Position numbers and translations under genes: made by a program. Of a stretch of 64,000 bases of DNA, positions 43,357 through 52,117 are shown piece after piece. Each line of letters starts with the position of its first letter. Position 1 is the stretch's first letter. This DNA is from Dactylosporangium aurantiacum. Lineage in GTDB: Bacteria > Actinomycetota > Actinomycetes > Mycobacteriales > Micromonosporaceae. The DNA is taken from contig NZ_JNYJ01000005.1 of the NCBI RefSeq assembly GCF_000716715.1, positions 248,001-312,000 of the forward strand, in the 5' to 3' direction. The notes under the pieces are model-generated. The model was not told where the DNA came from, did not search any database, and worked only from the letters and a program-made list of their open reading frames with translations.

Positions 43357-45426
43357 CTACGGGGCGTTCGCCACGCCCGGCGGCAGGAACCGTACCCCGG
43401 TCACCTTCTCCGAGATGCCCTCGCGGTCCAGGTACGGCGTGATGCCGCCGAGGTGCATCGGCCAGCCGGCACCGAGGATCATGCACAGGTCGATGTCGCG
43501 CGGGTCGGCGACCACGCCCTCGTCGAGCATGAGCCGGATCTCGCGGGCCAGGGCGGCGGTCGCCTCGTCGCGCAGCTCCTCGGCCGTGGAGGGCGCGTCG
43601 CCGACCTGCAGCAGCGCGAGCACCTCCGGGTCGGGGTTGCCCTCGGCGTCGGTGAAGCCGCGCTTGCCGGCCTCGACCACCCGGCCCAGGTTGGCCGAGA
43701 CGCCGAAGCGGTCCGGGAACGCCGTGTGCAGCGTCTCGGCCACGTGGTGCGCGACGGCCGGGCCGACCATGGTGAGCAGCACCATCGGCCGCATCGGCAG
43801 GCCCAGCGGGTCCAGGGCCGAGTCGGCGACCTCGATCGGCGTGCCGTTGTCGACGGCCGCGGTGACCACCCCGAGGAAGCGGGTCAGCAGCCGGTTGACC
43901 ACGAACGCCGGGGCGTCCTTGACCAGCACCGAGGACTTCTTCAGGGCCTTGCCGACGGCGAACGCGGTGGCGAGCGTCGCGTCGTCGGTCTGGTCGGCGC
44001 GGACGATCTCCAGCAGCGGCATCATCGCGACCGGGTTGAAGAAGTGCAGCCCGACGACGCGCTCCGGGTGGGCGAGCCCGGCGGCCTGCTCGCTGACCGA
44101 CAGCGAGGAGGTGTTGGTCGCCAGCACGCAGTCGTCCCGGACGATCTTCTCGACCTCGGCCCAGACCTGCTTCTTGACGCCCAGGTCCTCGAACACGGCC
44201 TCCAGCACCAGGTCGGCGTCGGCGAAGGCGGCCTTGTCGGCCGAGCCGCTCACCAGGCCGCGCAGCTTCGCGGCCTTGCCCGGGTCGAGGCGCCGCTTGG
44301 ACACCAGCTTGTCGATCTCGGCGTGGACGTAGCCGACGCCCTTGTCGACGCGGGCCTGGTCGAGGTCGGTGAGCACGACCGGGACCTCGAGCCGGCGCAC
44401 GAACAGCAGCGCCAGCTGGGAGGCCATGAGCCCGGCGCCGACGATGCCGACCTTGTTGACGTCGCGGGCGAGCCCCTTGTCCGGCGCCCCGGCGGGCCGC
44501 TTCGCCCGGCGCTGGACGAGGTCGAACGCGTACAGGCTGGCCCGGGCCTGGTCGCCCATGATGAGGTCGGCGAGGGCCTCGTCCTCGGCCGCGGTGCCGT
44601 CCTCGAAGGACGCGTCCTTCGCCAGCGCGAGCAGCTCGATGGCCTTGTTGGCGGAGTTGACCGCGCCGTGCAGCCGCTCGTCGAGCTGGTGCTTGGCGAA
44701 GAACAGCACGCCGTCCCACATGTCCCGGTCGATCTCGGGCCGGGTGACGGTGACGGTGCCGTCCACGACGCCCTCGGCCCAGGCGAGGGACCGCTCCAGG
44801 TAGTCGGCCGGCTCGAAGATCTCGTCGGCGATGCCCAGCTCGCGGGCCTGCGCCGGCTTGAGCGTCTTCTGCGTCAGCGGGTTCTGCAGGATGACCTGCG
44901 CCGCCGGGGCGATGCCGATGAGGTTCGGCAGCAGCTGCGTGCCGCCCCAGCCGGGCACCAAACCGATCGCGACCTCGGGCAGGGCGAGGGCCGCCGCGCC
45001 GGAGGACACGGTCCGGTAGTGGCAGTGCAGCGCCACCTCCAGGCCGCCGCCCATCGCCGCGCCGTTGACGAACGCGAACGTGGGCACCGGGGAGTCCTTG
45101 AGCTTGCGGAACACGCGGTGGCCGTACCGGCCGAGCTCGAGGGCCTGCTCCCGCTCGGTGATGAGCGGCATGCCGGTGATGTCGGCGCCGACGCAGAAGA
45201 TGTACGGCTTGCCGGTGATCGCGATGAACTTCGGCGCGGCCGCGACGGCCTCGTCGATCGCCGCGTCCAGGCTGGCCAGGCCGCCGGGGCCGAACGAGTT
45301 GGGCTTGGTGTGGTCGAAGCCGTTGTCGAGCGTGATGAGCGCGGCGCGCTCCCGGCTCGGCAGGGTGACGAAGCGCAGCAGCGCCTTGGTCACGACCTCG
45401 TTGGGGTTCGAGATGGCCGCGCTCAC
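43357..45426 (-). CDS. fadB: Fatty-acid oxidation multifunctional protein (enoyl-CoA hydratase / 3-hydroxyacyl-CoA dehydrogenase)
   Basis: The protein has 689 residues. The crotonase half has the oxyanion-hole segments CVGADITG and NGAAMGGGLEVALHCHYR and the glutamate in LPEVAIGLVPGWGGTQLLP. The dehydrogenase half has a Rossmann motif (VGIVGAGLMASQLALL), NTSSLSVSE and the catalytic histidine in HPERVVGLHFFNPV. It carries out hydration and oxidation in beta-oxidation and works with FadA. Its GTG start overlaps the fadA stop (GTGA). Confidence 0.95.
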   Translation of the reverse strand: MSAAISNPNEVVTKALLRFVTLPSRERAALITLDNGFDHTKPNSFGPGGLASLDAAIDEAVAAAPKFIAITGKPYIFCVGADITGMPLITEREQALELGRYGHRVFRKLKDSPVPTFAFVNGAAMGGGLEVALHCHYRTVSSGAAALALPEVAIGLVPGWGGTQLLPNLIGIAPAAQVILQNPLTQKTLKPAQARELGIADEIFEPADYLERSLAWAEGVVDGTVTVTRPEIDRDMWDGVLFFAKHQLDERLHGAVNSANKAIELLALAKDASFEDGTAAEDEALADLIMGDQARASLYAFDLVQRRAKRPAGAPDKGLARDVNKVGIVGAGLMASQLALLFVRRLEVPVVLTDLDQARVDKGVGYVHAEIDKLVSKRRLDPGKAAKLRGLVSGSADKAAFADADLVLEAVFEDLGVKKQVWAEVEKIVRDDCVLATNTSSLSVSEQAAGLAHPERVVGLHFFNPVAMMPLLEIVRADQTDDATLATAFAVGKALKKSSVLVKDAPAFVVNRLLTRFLGVVTAAVDNGTPIEVADSALDPLGLPMRPMVLLTMVGPAVAHHVAETLHTAFPDRFGVSANLGRVVEAGKRGFTDAEGNPDPEVLALLQVGDAPSTAEELRDEATAALAREIRLMLDEGVVADPRDIDLCMILGAGWPMHLGGITPYLDREGISEKVTGVRFLPPGVANAP

Positions 45427-46616
45427 TTGTCGCCCTTCCAGTTCGGGTTCTCCCAGATCACGGATGCGCCCATGCCGATGCCGACGCACATGGCGGTGAG
45501 GCCGTAGCGGACCTCGGGGTGCTCGGCGAACTGCCGGGACAGCTGCGTCATGAGCCGCACGCCGGAGGACGCCAGGGGGTGCCCGACGGCGATCGCGCCG
45601 CCCCACGGGTTGACCCGCGGGTCGTCGTCGGCGATGCCGAAGTGGTCCAGGAACGCCAGCACCTGCACGGCGAACGCCTCGTTGAGCTCGAACAGGCCGA
45701 TGTCGTCGATGCTCAGCCCGGCCTGGCGCAGCGCCTTCTCGGTCGCCGGGACCGGGCCGAAGCCCATGACCTCCGGCTCGACGCCGACGAAGCCGTAGGA
45801 GACCAGGCGCATGCCGACCGGCAGCCCCAGCTCGCGGGCGACGTCCTCGGCGGCGATGATGGCGGCGGTGGCGCCGTCGTTGAGGCCCGCGGCGTTGCCG
45901 GCGGTGACCTTGCCGTGCGGCCGGAACGGGGTCTTGAGCGTCGCCAGCTTCTCCAGGCTGGTCTCGCGCGGCGCCTCGTCGACCGTGGCCAGGCCCCAGC
46001 CCGCCTCGGGGTCGCGGGTCGCCACGCTGACCAGGTCGGGCTGCAGCTTGCCGGCCTGGTACGCGGCGGCGGTCTTCACCTGCGAGGCGTAGCCGAACCG
46101 GTCGGCCCGCTCCTTGGTGATGCCGGGCAGCCGGTCGTGCAGGTTCTCCGCGGTGGCGCCCATGACCAGCGCCGACGGGTCGACCAGCTTCTCGGCGAGG
46201 ATCCGCGGGTTGGGGTCGACGCCCTCGCCCATGGGGTGGCGGCCCATGTGCTCGACGCCGCCGGCGATCGCGACGTCGTAGGCGCCGAACGCGATGCCGC
46301 CGGCGACGGTGGTCACCGCGGTCAGGGCGCCGGCGCACATGCGGTCGATCGCATAGCCCGGGACGGTCTTGGGCAGACCCGACAGCAGGGCGGCGGTGCG
46401 GCCGATGGTCAGGCCCTGGTCGCCGGTCTGCGTGGTGGCCGCGATCGCGACCTCGTCGACCCGCTCCGGCGGCAGCTGCGGGTTGCGGCGCAGCAGCTCG
46501 CGGATACAGCGGATGACGAGGTCGTCGGCGCGGGTGTTGGCATACATCCCACCGGCCTTGCCGAACGGGGTGCGCACGCCGTCGACGAAGACGACGTCGC
46601 GGACGGGACGGGGCAC
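45423..46616 (-). CDS. fadA: Acetyl-CoA acyltransferase (thiolase)
   Basis: The protein has 397 residues from GTG 46616 with AGGAGG 8 bases upstream. The nucleophilic cysteine is in IDRMCAGALTAV (near 94), the catalytic histidine in AVGHPLASSG and the second cysteine in TAMCVGIGMG. It performs thiolytic cleavage of 3-ketoacyl-CoA, the last step of each beta-oxidation cycle, as a complex with FadB. A palindromic operator lies 34 bases upstream of the start. Confidence 0.96.
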   Translation of the reverse strand: MPRPVRDVVFVDGVRTPFGKAGGMYANTRADDLVIRCIRELLRRNPQLPPERVDEVAIAATTQTGDQGLTIGRTAALLSGLPKTVPGYAIDRMCAGALTAVTTVAGGIAFGAYDVAIAGGVEHMGRHPMGEGVDPNPRILAEKLVDPSALVMGATAENLHDRLPGITKERADRFGYASQVKTAAAYQAGKLQPDLVSVATRDPEAGWGLATVDEAPRETSLEKLATLKTPFRPHGKVTAGNAAGLNDGATAAIIAAEDVARELGLPVGMRLVSYGFVGVEPEVMGFGPVPATEKALRQAGLSIDDIGLFELNEAFAVQVLAFLDHFGIADDDPRVNPWGGAIAVGHPLASSGVRLMTQLSRQFAEHPEVRYGLTAMCVGIGMGASVIWENPNWKGDK

Positions 46617-46649
46617 GGGTGTCCTCCTAGCGACGAATTACCGGCAATG

Positions 46650-46663
46650 TTACTCGCCAGTAA
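46650..46663. promoter_or_regulatory. Palindromic operator TTACTCGCCAGTAA before fadAB
   Basis: TTACT and AGTAA arms are separated by 4 bases, 34 bases upstream of the fadA start, in an otherwise unstructured 108-base spacer. The form suits a TetR-family fatty-acid or acyl-CoA-responsive repressor; which regulator is unknown. Confidence 0.5.
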
Positions 46664-46724
46664 GTCCGGTGCGCCTGTGGATCCGCCCACACCTGCCCCG
46701 TGCCCGTCCGTTGTCGTCCGCCCG

Positions 46725-47999
46725 CTACTGGGCCGGCACCTCCAGCGCCGCCGTCAGCCCCGGCGTCACCAGCGCGACCTGCCACGGGCGCGCGCCGTAG
46801 CCGGACAGCACCGCGGCGACCGCCTCCTCGGTGAGCTCCTCCGGCGGCGACCAGGCCAGGCGCCGGACCGAGTCCGGGGTGATGAGGTTCTCCGGCGGCA
46901 CCCGGTGGGCGGTGGCCAGGCTGGTCACCAGCTCCCGGCACCGGGCCAGCCGGCCCGCCGCGACGGGGTCGCGCTCGGCCCACCGGTGCGGCGGGGGAGG
47001 CCCCTCCGACGGCGGGGTGGTCGGCAGCTCCTTGTCCGGCAGCGCCCTGGCGTCGGCCAGCGCGGCCAGCCACGTCGGCGCGAGCCGGCGCACCGAGCGC
47101 CCGCCGAAGCCGGCGAGGGCCAGCAGCGAGCGCTCGTCCTTCGGGTCGGCCTCGGCGGCGGCGATGATCGCCGCGTCGGCGAGGACCCGGCCGGGGCTCG
47201 CGTCGCGGCGCGCGGCGATCTCGTCACGGGCCTGCCACAACGCGCGGACCCGGGCCAGGGCACGGGCGCCGCGCACCCGGTGGATGCCCGACGTGCGGCG
47301 CCAGGGGTCGGCGCGCACCCGGGGCGGGTCGCCGGCGGAGGCGACCAGCGCGGCGAACTCCTGCGCCGCCCACTCCGTCTTGCCCTGCTCGTGCAGCTCC
47401 TCGGCGAGCGTGTCGCGCAGCTGCAGGAGCAGCTCGACGTCCAGCGCCGCGTAAGTGAGCCAGGACGTCGGCAGCGGCCGCGTCGACCAGTCGGCGGCCG
47501 AGTGGTGCTTCTCGAGGGTGTAGCCGAGCAGCGACTCGGTCAGGGCGGCCAGGCCGACCCGCTCGAAGCCGCACAGGCGCGCCGCGAGCTCGGTGTCGAA
47601 CAGCCGGGTGGGGCGCAGCCCGAGCTCGGTGAGGCAGGGCAGATCCTGGCTGGCGGCGTGCAGGATCCACTCGGTCGGCGAGATGACCTCGTCGAGCTCT
47701 GGCAGTTGTCCGAAGGGGAGGGGGTCGATCAGGACGGTGCCGGCTCCGGCACGGCGCAGTTGCACGAGATAGGCCCGGTGCGTGTACCGGTAGCCGGAGG
47801 CGCGTTCGGCGTCCACGGCCACCGGGCCGCTGCCCTGAGCGAAGCGCTCCACGGCGCGCGCGAGCTCGGCCCGGTCGGTGATCGGCTCGGGCGTCCCGTC
47901 TCGGGGGGCGGTCAGCAGGACGGGCTCGGTCTTGTCGTCCGGTTTGTCCGGACTGTCTGGCTCCTCGTCCCGACGCCGCGCGGGGGGTTCGTCGGTCAC
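46725..47999 (-). CDS. RNase D-like 3'-5' exonuclease with HRDC domain
   Basis: The protein has 424 residues from GTG 47999. The DEDDy exonuclease residues are visible: D and E in VAVDAERASGYRYTHR, D in HAASQDLPCL, and Y plus D in YAALDVELLLQL. An HRDC domain follows (RVRALWQARDEIAARRDASP) with a second, less clear HRDC-like part at the C-terminus. The family trims tRNA and other RNA 3' ends. It corresponds to Rv2681 of M. tuberculosis, also between dxs and the DUF3000/heme genes. A leaderless -10 precedes the start. Confidence 0.9.
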   Translation of the reverse strand: MTDEPPARRRDEEPDSPDKPDDKTEPVLLTAPRDGTPEPITDRAELARAVERFAQGSGPVAVDAERASGYRYTHRAYLVQLRRAGAGTVLIDPLPFGQLPELDEVISPTEWILHAASQDLPCLTELGLRPTRLFDTELAARLCGFERVGLAALTESLLGYTLEKHHSAADWSTRPLPTSWLTYAALDVELLLQLRDTLAEELHEQGKTEWAAQEFAALVASAGDPPRVRADPWRRTSGIHRVRGARALARVRALWQARDEIAARRDASPGRVLADAAIIAAAEADPKDERSLLALAGFGGRSVRRLAPTWLAALADARALPDKELPTTPPSEGPPPPHRWAERDPVAAGRLARCRELVTSLATAHRVPPENLITPDSVRRLAWSPPEELTEEAVAAVLSGYGARPWQVALVTPGLTAALEVPAQ

Positions 48000-48301
48000 C
48001 CGGACCACGGTACGTTGCGGCACCGGAACGCCGATGCAGCCGGGTCCGGCGCGTCGGTTTCCGGTGTGCTCCGGCGGCGTCCGGGTGGCCCGGGACACGC
48101 CGTTGCGGGACGGACAAACCCGGGCCGCCCCGGTACGGTCGCGTGCGCGAGCCGAACTGGTACTTCCGGTTGTGTCCGTTGGTTGCCACGGAGGTCGCGA
48201 GGCTTGTGCGGGCAGTTTAGGGTGAGGCCGACTGCGATGCCGCACTCCGACCGCGCCGCAGGACAAACGGGTGGAATTGTGACAGGAAGGAAACGAGAAG
48301 C
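48000..48301. promoter_or_regulatory. Divergent promoter region between RNase D and the protease gene
   Basis: On the minus strand TACCGT (48007-48012) lies 7 bases before GTG 47999. On the plus strand TAGGGT (48218-48223) could serve the protease gene with a leader of about 70 bases and GGAAGGAAA as Shine-Dalgarno. No gene is seen in the 302 bases. Confidence 0.45.
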
Positions 48302-49360
48302 ATGACGGCCGGGTATGACCCTTCCAACCCGGTGGCTTCCGGAACCTCCGATTCGTACGATCGTCCGCGCCACACGGACCGATCCGTCGACGACTCGGAG
48401 CGACTCGGTCCACTTCCTCCACGCATGACGCCGACCGGATCGTTCCCGGCGGCCGGCGTGTCGCCCGCGGGTGGCCCGGCCACCGGCGGCTTCCCGGCCC
48501 AGCCGACGAGCGCCTGGCCCGTCTCCGCGCCCGCCGGGCCGCCGCCGCACAGCGTCCCGCCGCACGCCGGGCAGCACCCCGACGGGGCCCGCCGCGGCCG
48601 CGGCGGCGCCCTCGCCCTGGCGCTGGCACTGCTCCTGCTGGTCGTCGTGGGCGTGCAGGCCGCGTTCATCGTCCGGCTCGAGTCGCGCCTGGACAAGGCC
48701 GAGAAGGCGGCCAGCGCCGCCAAGCAGAGCGACGAGACCCGGCTCAGGGCCCTGGAGGACCGCGCCGACAAGCTCGAGGCCAAGACGGGCGGCAACCTCG
48801 ACGCCGCGGCCGTCGCCGAGAGCGTCCGGCCGAGCGTGTTCCGCGTCACCACGAAGTACGCGACCGGCACCTCGTTCGCGCTCGGCAAGGCGCCCTCGGG
48901 CGGCGGCACCAACCTCATCACGAACTACCACGTCGTGCAGGAGGCCTACGAGAAGGGCGAGCGCGACGTCAGCATCGAGCGCACCAACCAGCGGTTCCCG
49001 GCCAAGATCCTCGAGGCGCACCCCGACAAGGACCTGGCGGTGCTGCACACCGACGAGGACTTCACCCGGCTCGTCGCCGCGGCGCAGGTGCCGAAGGTCG
49101 GCGAGCCCGTGCTCGTCGTCGGCGCCCCGCTCGGCCTCGAGGACACCGTCACCACCGGCGTCGTCAGCGCGTTCCGTTCGCTCGGCGGCGAGAACCTGAT
49201 GCAGTTCGACGCGGCGATCAACCCCGGTAACTCCGGCGGGCCCGTGTTCAACGCCAAGAAGGAGGTGGTCGGCGTCGCGACGCTCAAGGCGCGGGAGTCC
49301 GAAGGCATCGGTCTGGCGATCCCGATCTCGGTGGTCTGCGAGACGATCAGCATCTGCTGA
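48302..49360 (+). CDS. Membrane-anchored trypsin-like serine protease without PDZ domain
   Basis: The protein has 352 residues. A disordered Pro/Gly-rich cytoplasmic N-terminus of about 95 residues precedes one TM helix (LALALALLLLVVVGVQAAFI) and a coiled coil (RLDKAEKAASAAKQSDETRL). The extracytoplasmic protease domain has a complete triad: His in LITNYHVV, Asp in DKDLAVLHTD, Ser in INPGNSGGPVF. This is the DegP/HtrA-type fold lacking a PDZ domain. Likely an envelope quality-control or regulatory protease; substrates unknown. Confidence 0.9.
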   Translation: MTAGYDPSNPVASGTSDSYDRPRHTDRSVDDSERLGPLPPRMTPTGSFPAAGVSPAGGPATGGFPAQPTSAWPVSAPAGPPPHSVPPHAGQHPDGARRGRGGALALALALLLLVVVGVQAAFIVRLESRLDKAEKAASAAKQSDETRLRALEDRADKLEAKTGGNLDAAAVAESVRPSVFRVTTKYATGTSFALGKAPSGGGTNLITNYHVVQEAYEKGERDVSIERTNQRFPAKILEAHPDKDLAVLHTDEDFTRLVAAAQVPKVGEPVLVVGAPLGLEDTVTTGVVSAFRSLGGENLMQFDAAINPGNSGGPVFNAKKEVVGVATLKARESEGIGLAIPISVVCETISIC

Positions 49361-49404
49361 TCCCGCCGCACCCGGCACGTCCGACCTGCACCACCGTCCA
49401 GAAC

Positions 49405-49425
49405 CACGGCCTGCCGCAGGCCGTG
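49405..49425 (+). terminator. Hairpin after the protease gene
   Basis: CACGGCCTG and CAGGCCGTG form a 9-bp perfect stem with a CCG loop, 44 bases past the stop. Confidence 0.5.
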
Positions 49426-49519
49426 CCGACTCTGCACCACGTCGTCGCGTCCCGGTCGCGGCGGCCGCTCGACCCCGCCCGGGGCGCTGCCCGGAGGGAT
49501 CATCAGGAGGAAGAAAGAG

Positions 49520-50320
49520 ATGACCTACCCCAATAACCCCCAGGGCAACCCGCACGAGGGCTACGCCTACCCGGACCCGAACGCGGCGCAGGGGGCCTAC
49601 CCGCCCGCCGCGCCGCAGTCGCCCTACGGCGCCCCGGTGCCGCCGCAGCCCGCCCCCACCCACGACCAGGGCTACGGCCAGCCGCCGCAGCCCAACCCGT
49701 ACGACCAGGGCACCCAGCAGCTGCCCACCTACGGCGAGCAGCCCGCGTCGTACAACCTGGAGCCGTCGGTGTCCGCGCCGCCGACCTCGCCGATGATGGC
49801 GAACCCGCCGATGTCGGCGCCGCCGATGTCCGGCCCGCCGGTCGCCTACGGCCCGGTCTCCGGCCCGCCCGGGTACGCCCAGGGCGGCTACCAGACCCCC
49901 GGCCCGGCGCCGAAGAAGAGCGTCGCGGTGCCGATCCTCGCCAGCCTCCTCGCGCTCGCGATCATCGCGGCCGGCGTGTTCGTCGGGCTGTACATCGACA
50001 AGAGCGGCAAGCTCGACAAGTCCGAGAAGCTCGCGTCGCAGCGCCAGGACAGCCTCACCGCGACCCAGGGCGAGCTGGACAAGACGAAGAACGACCTCAA
50101 GGCCAAGGCCGACGAGCTCACCAAGGCCCAGCAGGAGCTGCGCGGCGTGACGGCTGACAGCACCGAGGCCAAGCGCCAGCGTGACGTCATCGGCACCTGC
50201 CTGAAGCTGCTGATCGAGGCGCTCGACGCGTCCAACAAGGGCGACAAGGCCACGCTGCAGAACAAGCTCACCGAGATGGACAAGCCGTGCGACGAGGCCG
50301 AGGGCCTGCTCGGTATCTGA
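49520..50320 (+). CDS. Pro/Tyr/Gln-rich membrane protein with extracytoplasmic coiled coil
   Basis: The protein has 266 residues; ATG 49520 follows AGGAGG. The first 130 residues are disordered and rich in Pro, Tyr, Gln and Gly, then one TM helix (VPILASLLALAIIAAGVFVG), a Lys/Asp/Leu coiled coil (about 80 residues) and a short C-terminal domain with two cysteines (GTCLKLLIEAL ... KPCDEAEGLL). The layout mirrors the preceding protease without the catalytic domain, so the pair may act together at the membrane (inference). Function unknown. Confidence 0.75.
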   Translation: MTYPNNPQGNPHEGYAYPDPNAAQGAYPPAAPQSPYGAPVPPQPAPTHDQGYGQPPQPNPYDQGTQQLPTYGEQPASYNLEPSVSAPPTSPMMANPPMSAPPMSGPPVAYGPVSGPPGYAQGGYQTPGPAPKKSVAVPILASLLALAIIAAGVFVGLYIDKSGKLDKSEKLASQRQDSLTATQGELDKTKNDLKAKADELTKAQQELRGVTADSTEAKRQRDVIGTCLKLLIEALDASNKGDKATLQNKLTEMDKPCDEAEGLLGI

Positions 50321-50332
50321 TCCCACGCGTAG

Positions 50333-50364
50333 ACGAAGGGCGGGCCGTGCGGCCCGCCCTTCGT
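50333..50364. terminator. Strong bidirectional terminator
   Basis: A 14-bp perfect stem (ACGAAGGGCGGGCC with GGCCCGCCCTTCGT) with a GTGC loop lies between the convergent coiled-coil and DUF3000 genes. Confidence 0.8.
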
Positions 50365-50413
50365 CGTCGGCTTCGTCGTCGGCTTCGTCGTCGGCTTCGT
50401 CGTCGGCTTCGTT
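50359..50413. repeat. 12-bp tandem repeat CTTCGTCGTCGG, about 4.5 copies
   Basis: The array starts within the distal arm of the terminator hairpin and ends two bases before the DUF3000 stop codon. Copies are identical except the last partial one. Confidence 0.9.
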
Positions 50414-50414
50414 G

Positions 50415-50963
50415 TCAGCGCAGTGCGGTGACGCCCGGCGGGGGCAGGCCGGCGGTCGAGGCGAGCAGCGTGCACCAGGCGTGCACGTGGGCCTGCAGGT
50501 CCACGTCGGTCGGTGTCCACGACGCCCGGATCTCCAGGTCCGCCGCGGTCGGCGGGCCGGCGAGGTCGCCGAAGCGGGTCGACAGCGTCTGGGTGACCGT
50601 GCCGCCGATCGCCGTGTAGGCGGCGCCGTGGCTCTCCAGGGCGTCGGTCAGCCAGCTCCAGCCGACCCCGGGCAGCAGCGGGTCGGCGGCCAGCTCCGCC
50701 TCCAGCTCCGCCGTCACGTACGTGACCAGCCGCATCGTGCCGTCCCACGCCTCGTGCCCGGCCGGGTCGTGCAGCAGGATCAGCCGGCCGGTGGCGACCT
50801 CGTCGCCGTCGCGCAGCACCGTGCCGCTCATCGCGTGCGCGAACGGTGCGAGCCGCTGCGGCGCCGGCATCTCCTCCAGCTCGATCTCGGGCCGCGCCGT
50901 GACCGCGCGCAGGTCCTCCACCGCCCGGGTGAACGTGAGGGGAGTCGCGGTCGATGGCGCCAT
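50415..50963 (-). CDS. DUF3000 family protein
   Basis: The protein has 182 residues. FTRAVEDLRAVTARPEIELE, PQRLAPFAHAMSGTV, GRLILLHDPAGHEAWDGTMR and WSWLTDALESHGA match DUF3000, an actinobacterial family of unknown function next to hemE. On the minus strand TACTCT (50970-50975) lies 6 bases before the ATG, so the transcript is probably leaderless. It is divergent from hemE. Confidence 0.9.
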   Translation of the reverse strand: MAPSTATPLTFTRAVEDLRAVTARPEIELEEMPAPQRLAPFAHAMSGTVLRDGDEVATGRLILLHDPAGHEAWDGTMRLVTYVTAELEAELAADPLLPGVGWSWLTDALESHGAAYTAIGGTVTQTLSTRFGDLAGPPTAADLEIRASWTPTDVDLQAHVHAWCTLLASTAGLPPPGVTALR

Positions 50964-50969
50964 ACCGGA

Positions 50970-50975
50970 AGAGTA
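50970..50975 (-). promoter_or_regulatory. -10 element of the DUF3000 gene
   Basis: TACTCT on the minus strand, 6 bases from the ATG; no Shine-Dalgarno. Confidence 0.4.
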
Positions 50976-51043
50976 AGGCGCAAACCCACGCAGGGGGTGC
51001 CGCCGCGCCGCCGCCGTGCACGCAGTGAAACGATGACTTCGCT

Positions 51044-52057
51044 ATGACTGACAATCTGCTTCTGCGTGCCGCCCGCGGTCAGGCGGTGCCGCACCCCCCG
51101 GTCTGGTTCATGCGCCAGGCGGGACGGTCCCTGCCCGAGTACCGCGCGCTGCGTGCCGGCATCGGCATGCTCGAGTCGTGCCGGCGGCCAGACCTGGTCT
51201 GCGAGATCACGCTGCAGCCGGTGCGCCGCCACCACGTCGACGCGGCGATCCTGTTCAGCGACATCGTCGTGCCGCTGCAGGCCGCCGGCGTCGACCTGGA
51301 CATCGTCGCCGGCACCGGCCCCGTCGTCGCGGCGCCGGTCGCGACCATGGCCGACGTCGACGCGCTGCCCGCCCTGAGCCCTGACGCCGTCGGGTTCGTC
51401 GCCGAGGCGATCCGGCTGCTGCTCGCCGAGCTCGGCCCGACCGCGCTCATCGGCTTCGCGGGGGCGCCGTTCACCCTGGCCAGCTACCTCGTCGAGGGCG
51501 GCCCGTCGCGGCACCACGTGAAGACGAAGGCGCTCATGTACGGCGCGCCCGACGTCTGGCACGCGCTGTGCGGCCGGCTCGCCGACATCACCCTGACCTT
51601 CCTGCGGGTCCAGGCGGACGCGGGCGTGCACGCGGTGCAGCTGTTCGACTCGTGGGCGGGGGCCCTGTCCGAGGCCGACTACCGCCGCTACGTCCTGCCG
51701 CACTCGCGCCGCGTCCTGGACGGGCTGGCCGGCACGGGCCTGCCGAGGATCCATTTCGGCGTCGGTACCGGCGAGCTGCTGCCCGCCATGGCGGAGGCCG
51801 GCGCCGACGTGGTCGGCGTGGACTGGCGCACGCCGCTGGACGCGGCGGCGGGGCGGGTGCCCGGCAAGGTGCTGCAGGGCAACCTCGACCCGTGCGTGCT
51901 GTTCGCGCCGTGGGAGGTCGTGGAGCAGGAGGCGCGGCGGGTGATCGCCGAGGGGCGCAAGGCGCCCGGGCACATCTTCAACCTCGGGCACGGGGTCATG
52001 CCCGAGACCGACCCCGACGTGCTCACCCGTCTCGTGGAGCTGGTCCACTCGGCGTAG
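51044..52057 (+). CDS. hemE: Uroporphyrinogen decarboxylase
   Basis: The protein has 337 residues. [18 protein letters not shown] is the N-terminal signature with the arginines that hold substrate carboxylates; FSDIVVP supplies the catalytic aspartate; [24 protein letters not shown] and [13 protein letters not shown] follow as in all HemE. It converts uroporphyrinogen III to coproporphyrinogen III. With hemY and hemQ downstream it forms the coproporphyrin-dependent heme route used by Gram-positive bacteria. Confidence 0.97.
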   Translation: MTDNLLLRAARGQAVPHPPVWFMRQAGRSLPEYRALRAGIGMLESCRRPDLVCEITLQPVRRHHVDAAILFSDIVVPLQAAGVDLDIVAGTGPVVAAPVATMADVDALPALSPDAVGFVAEAIRLLLAELGPTALIGFAGAPFTLASYLVEGGPSRHHVKTKALMYGAPDVWHALCGRLADITLTFLRVQADAGVHAVQLFDSWAGALSEADYRRYVLPHSRRVLDGLAGTGLPRIHFGVGTGELLPAMAEAGADVVGVDWRTPLDAAAGRVPGKVLQGNLDPCVLFAPWEVVEQEARRVIAEGRKAPGHIFNLGHGVMPETDPDVLTRLVELVHSA

Positions 52058-52117
52058 CCCGGGCCGTTCGCGGCTCGGGGCGGTGCCGGCGCTGTTCGGG
52101 CCGGTGCCGGCCGTGGC

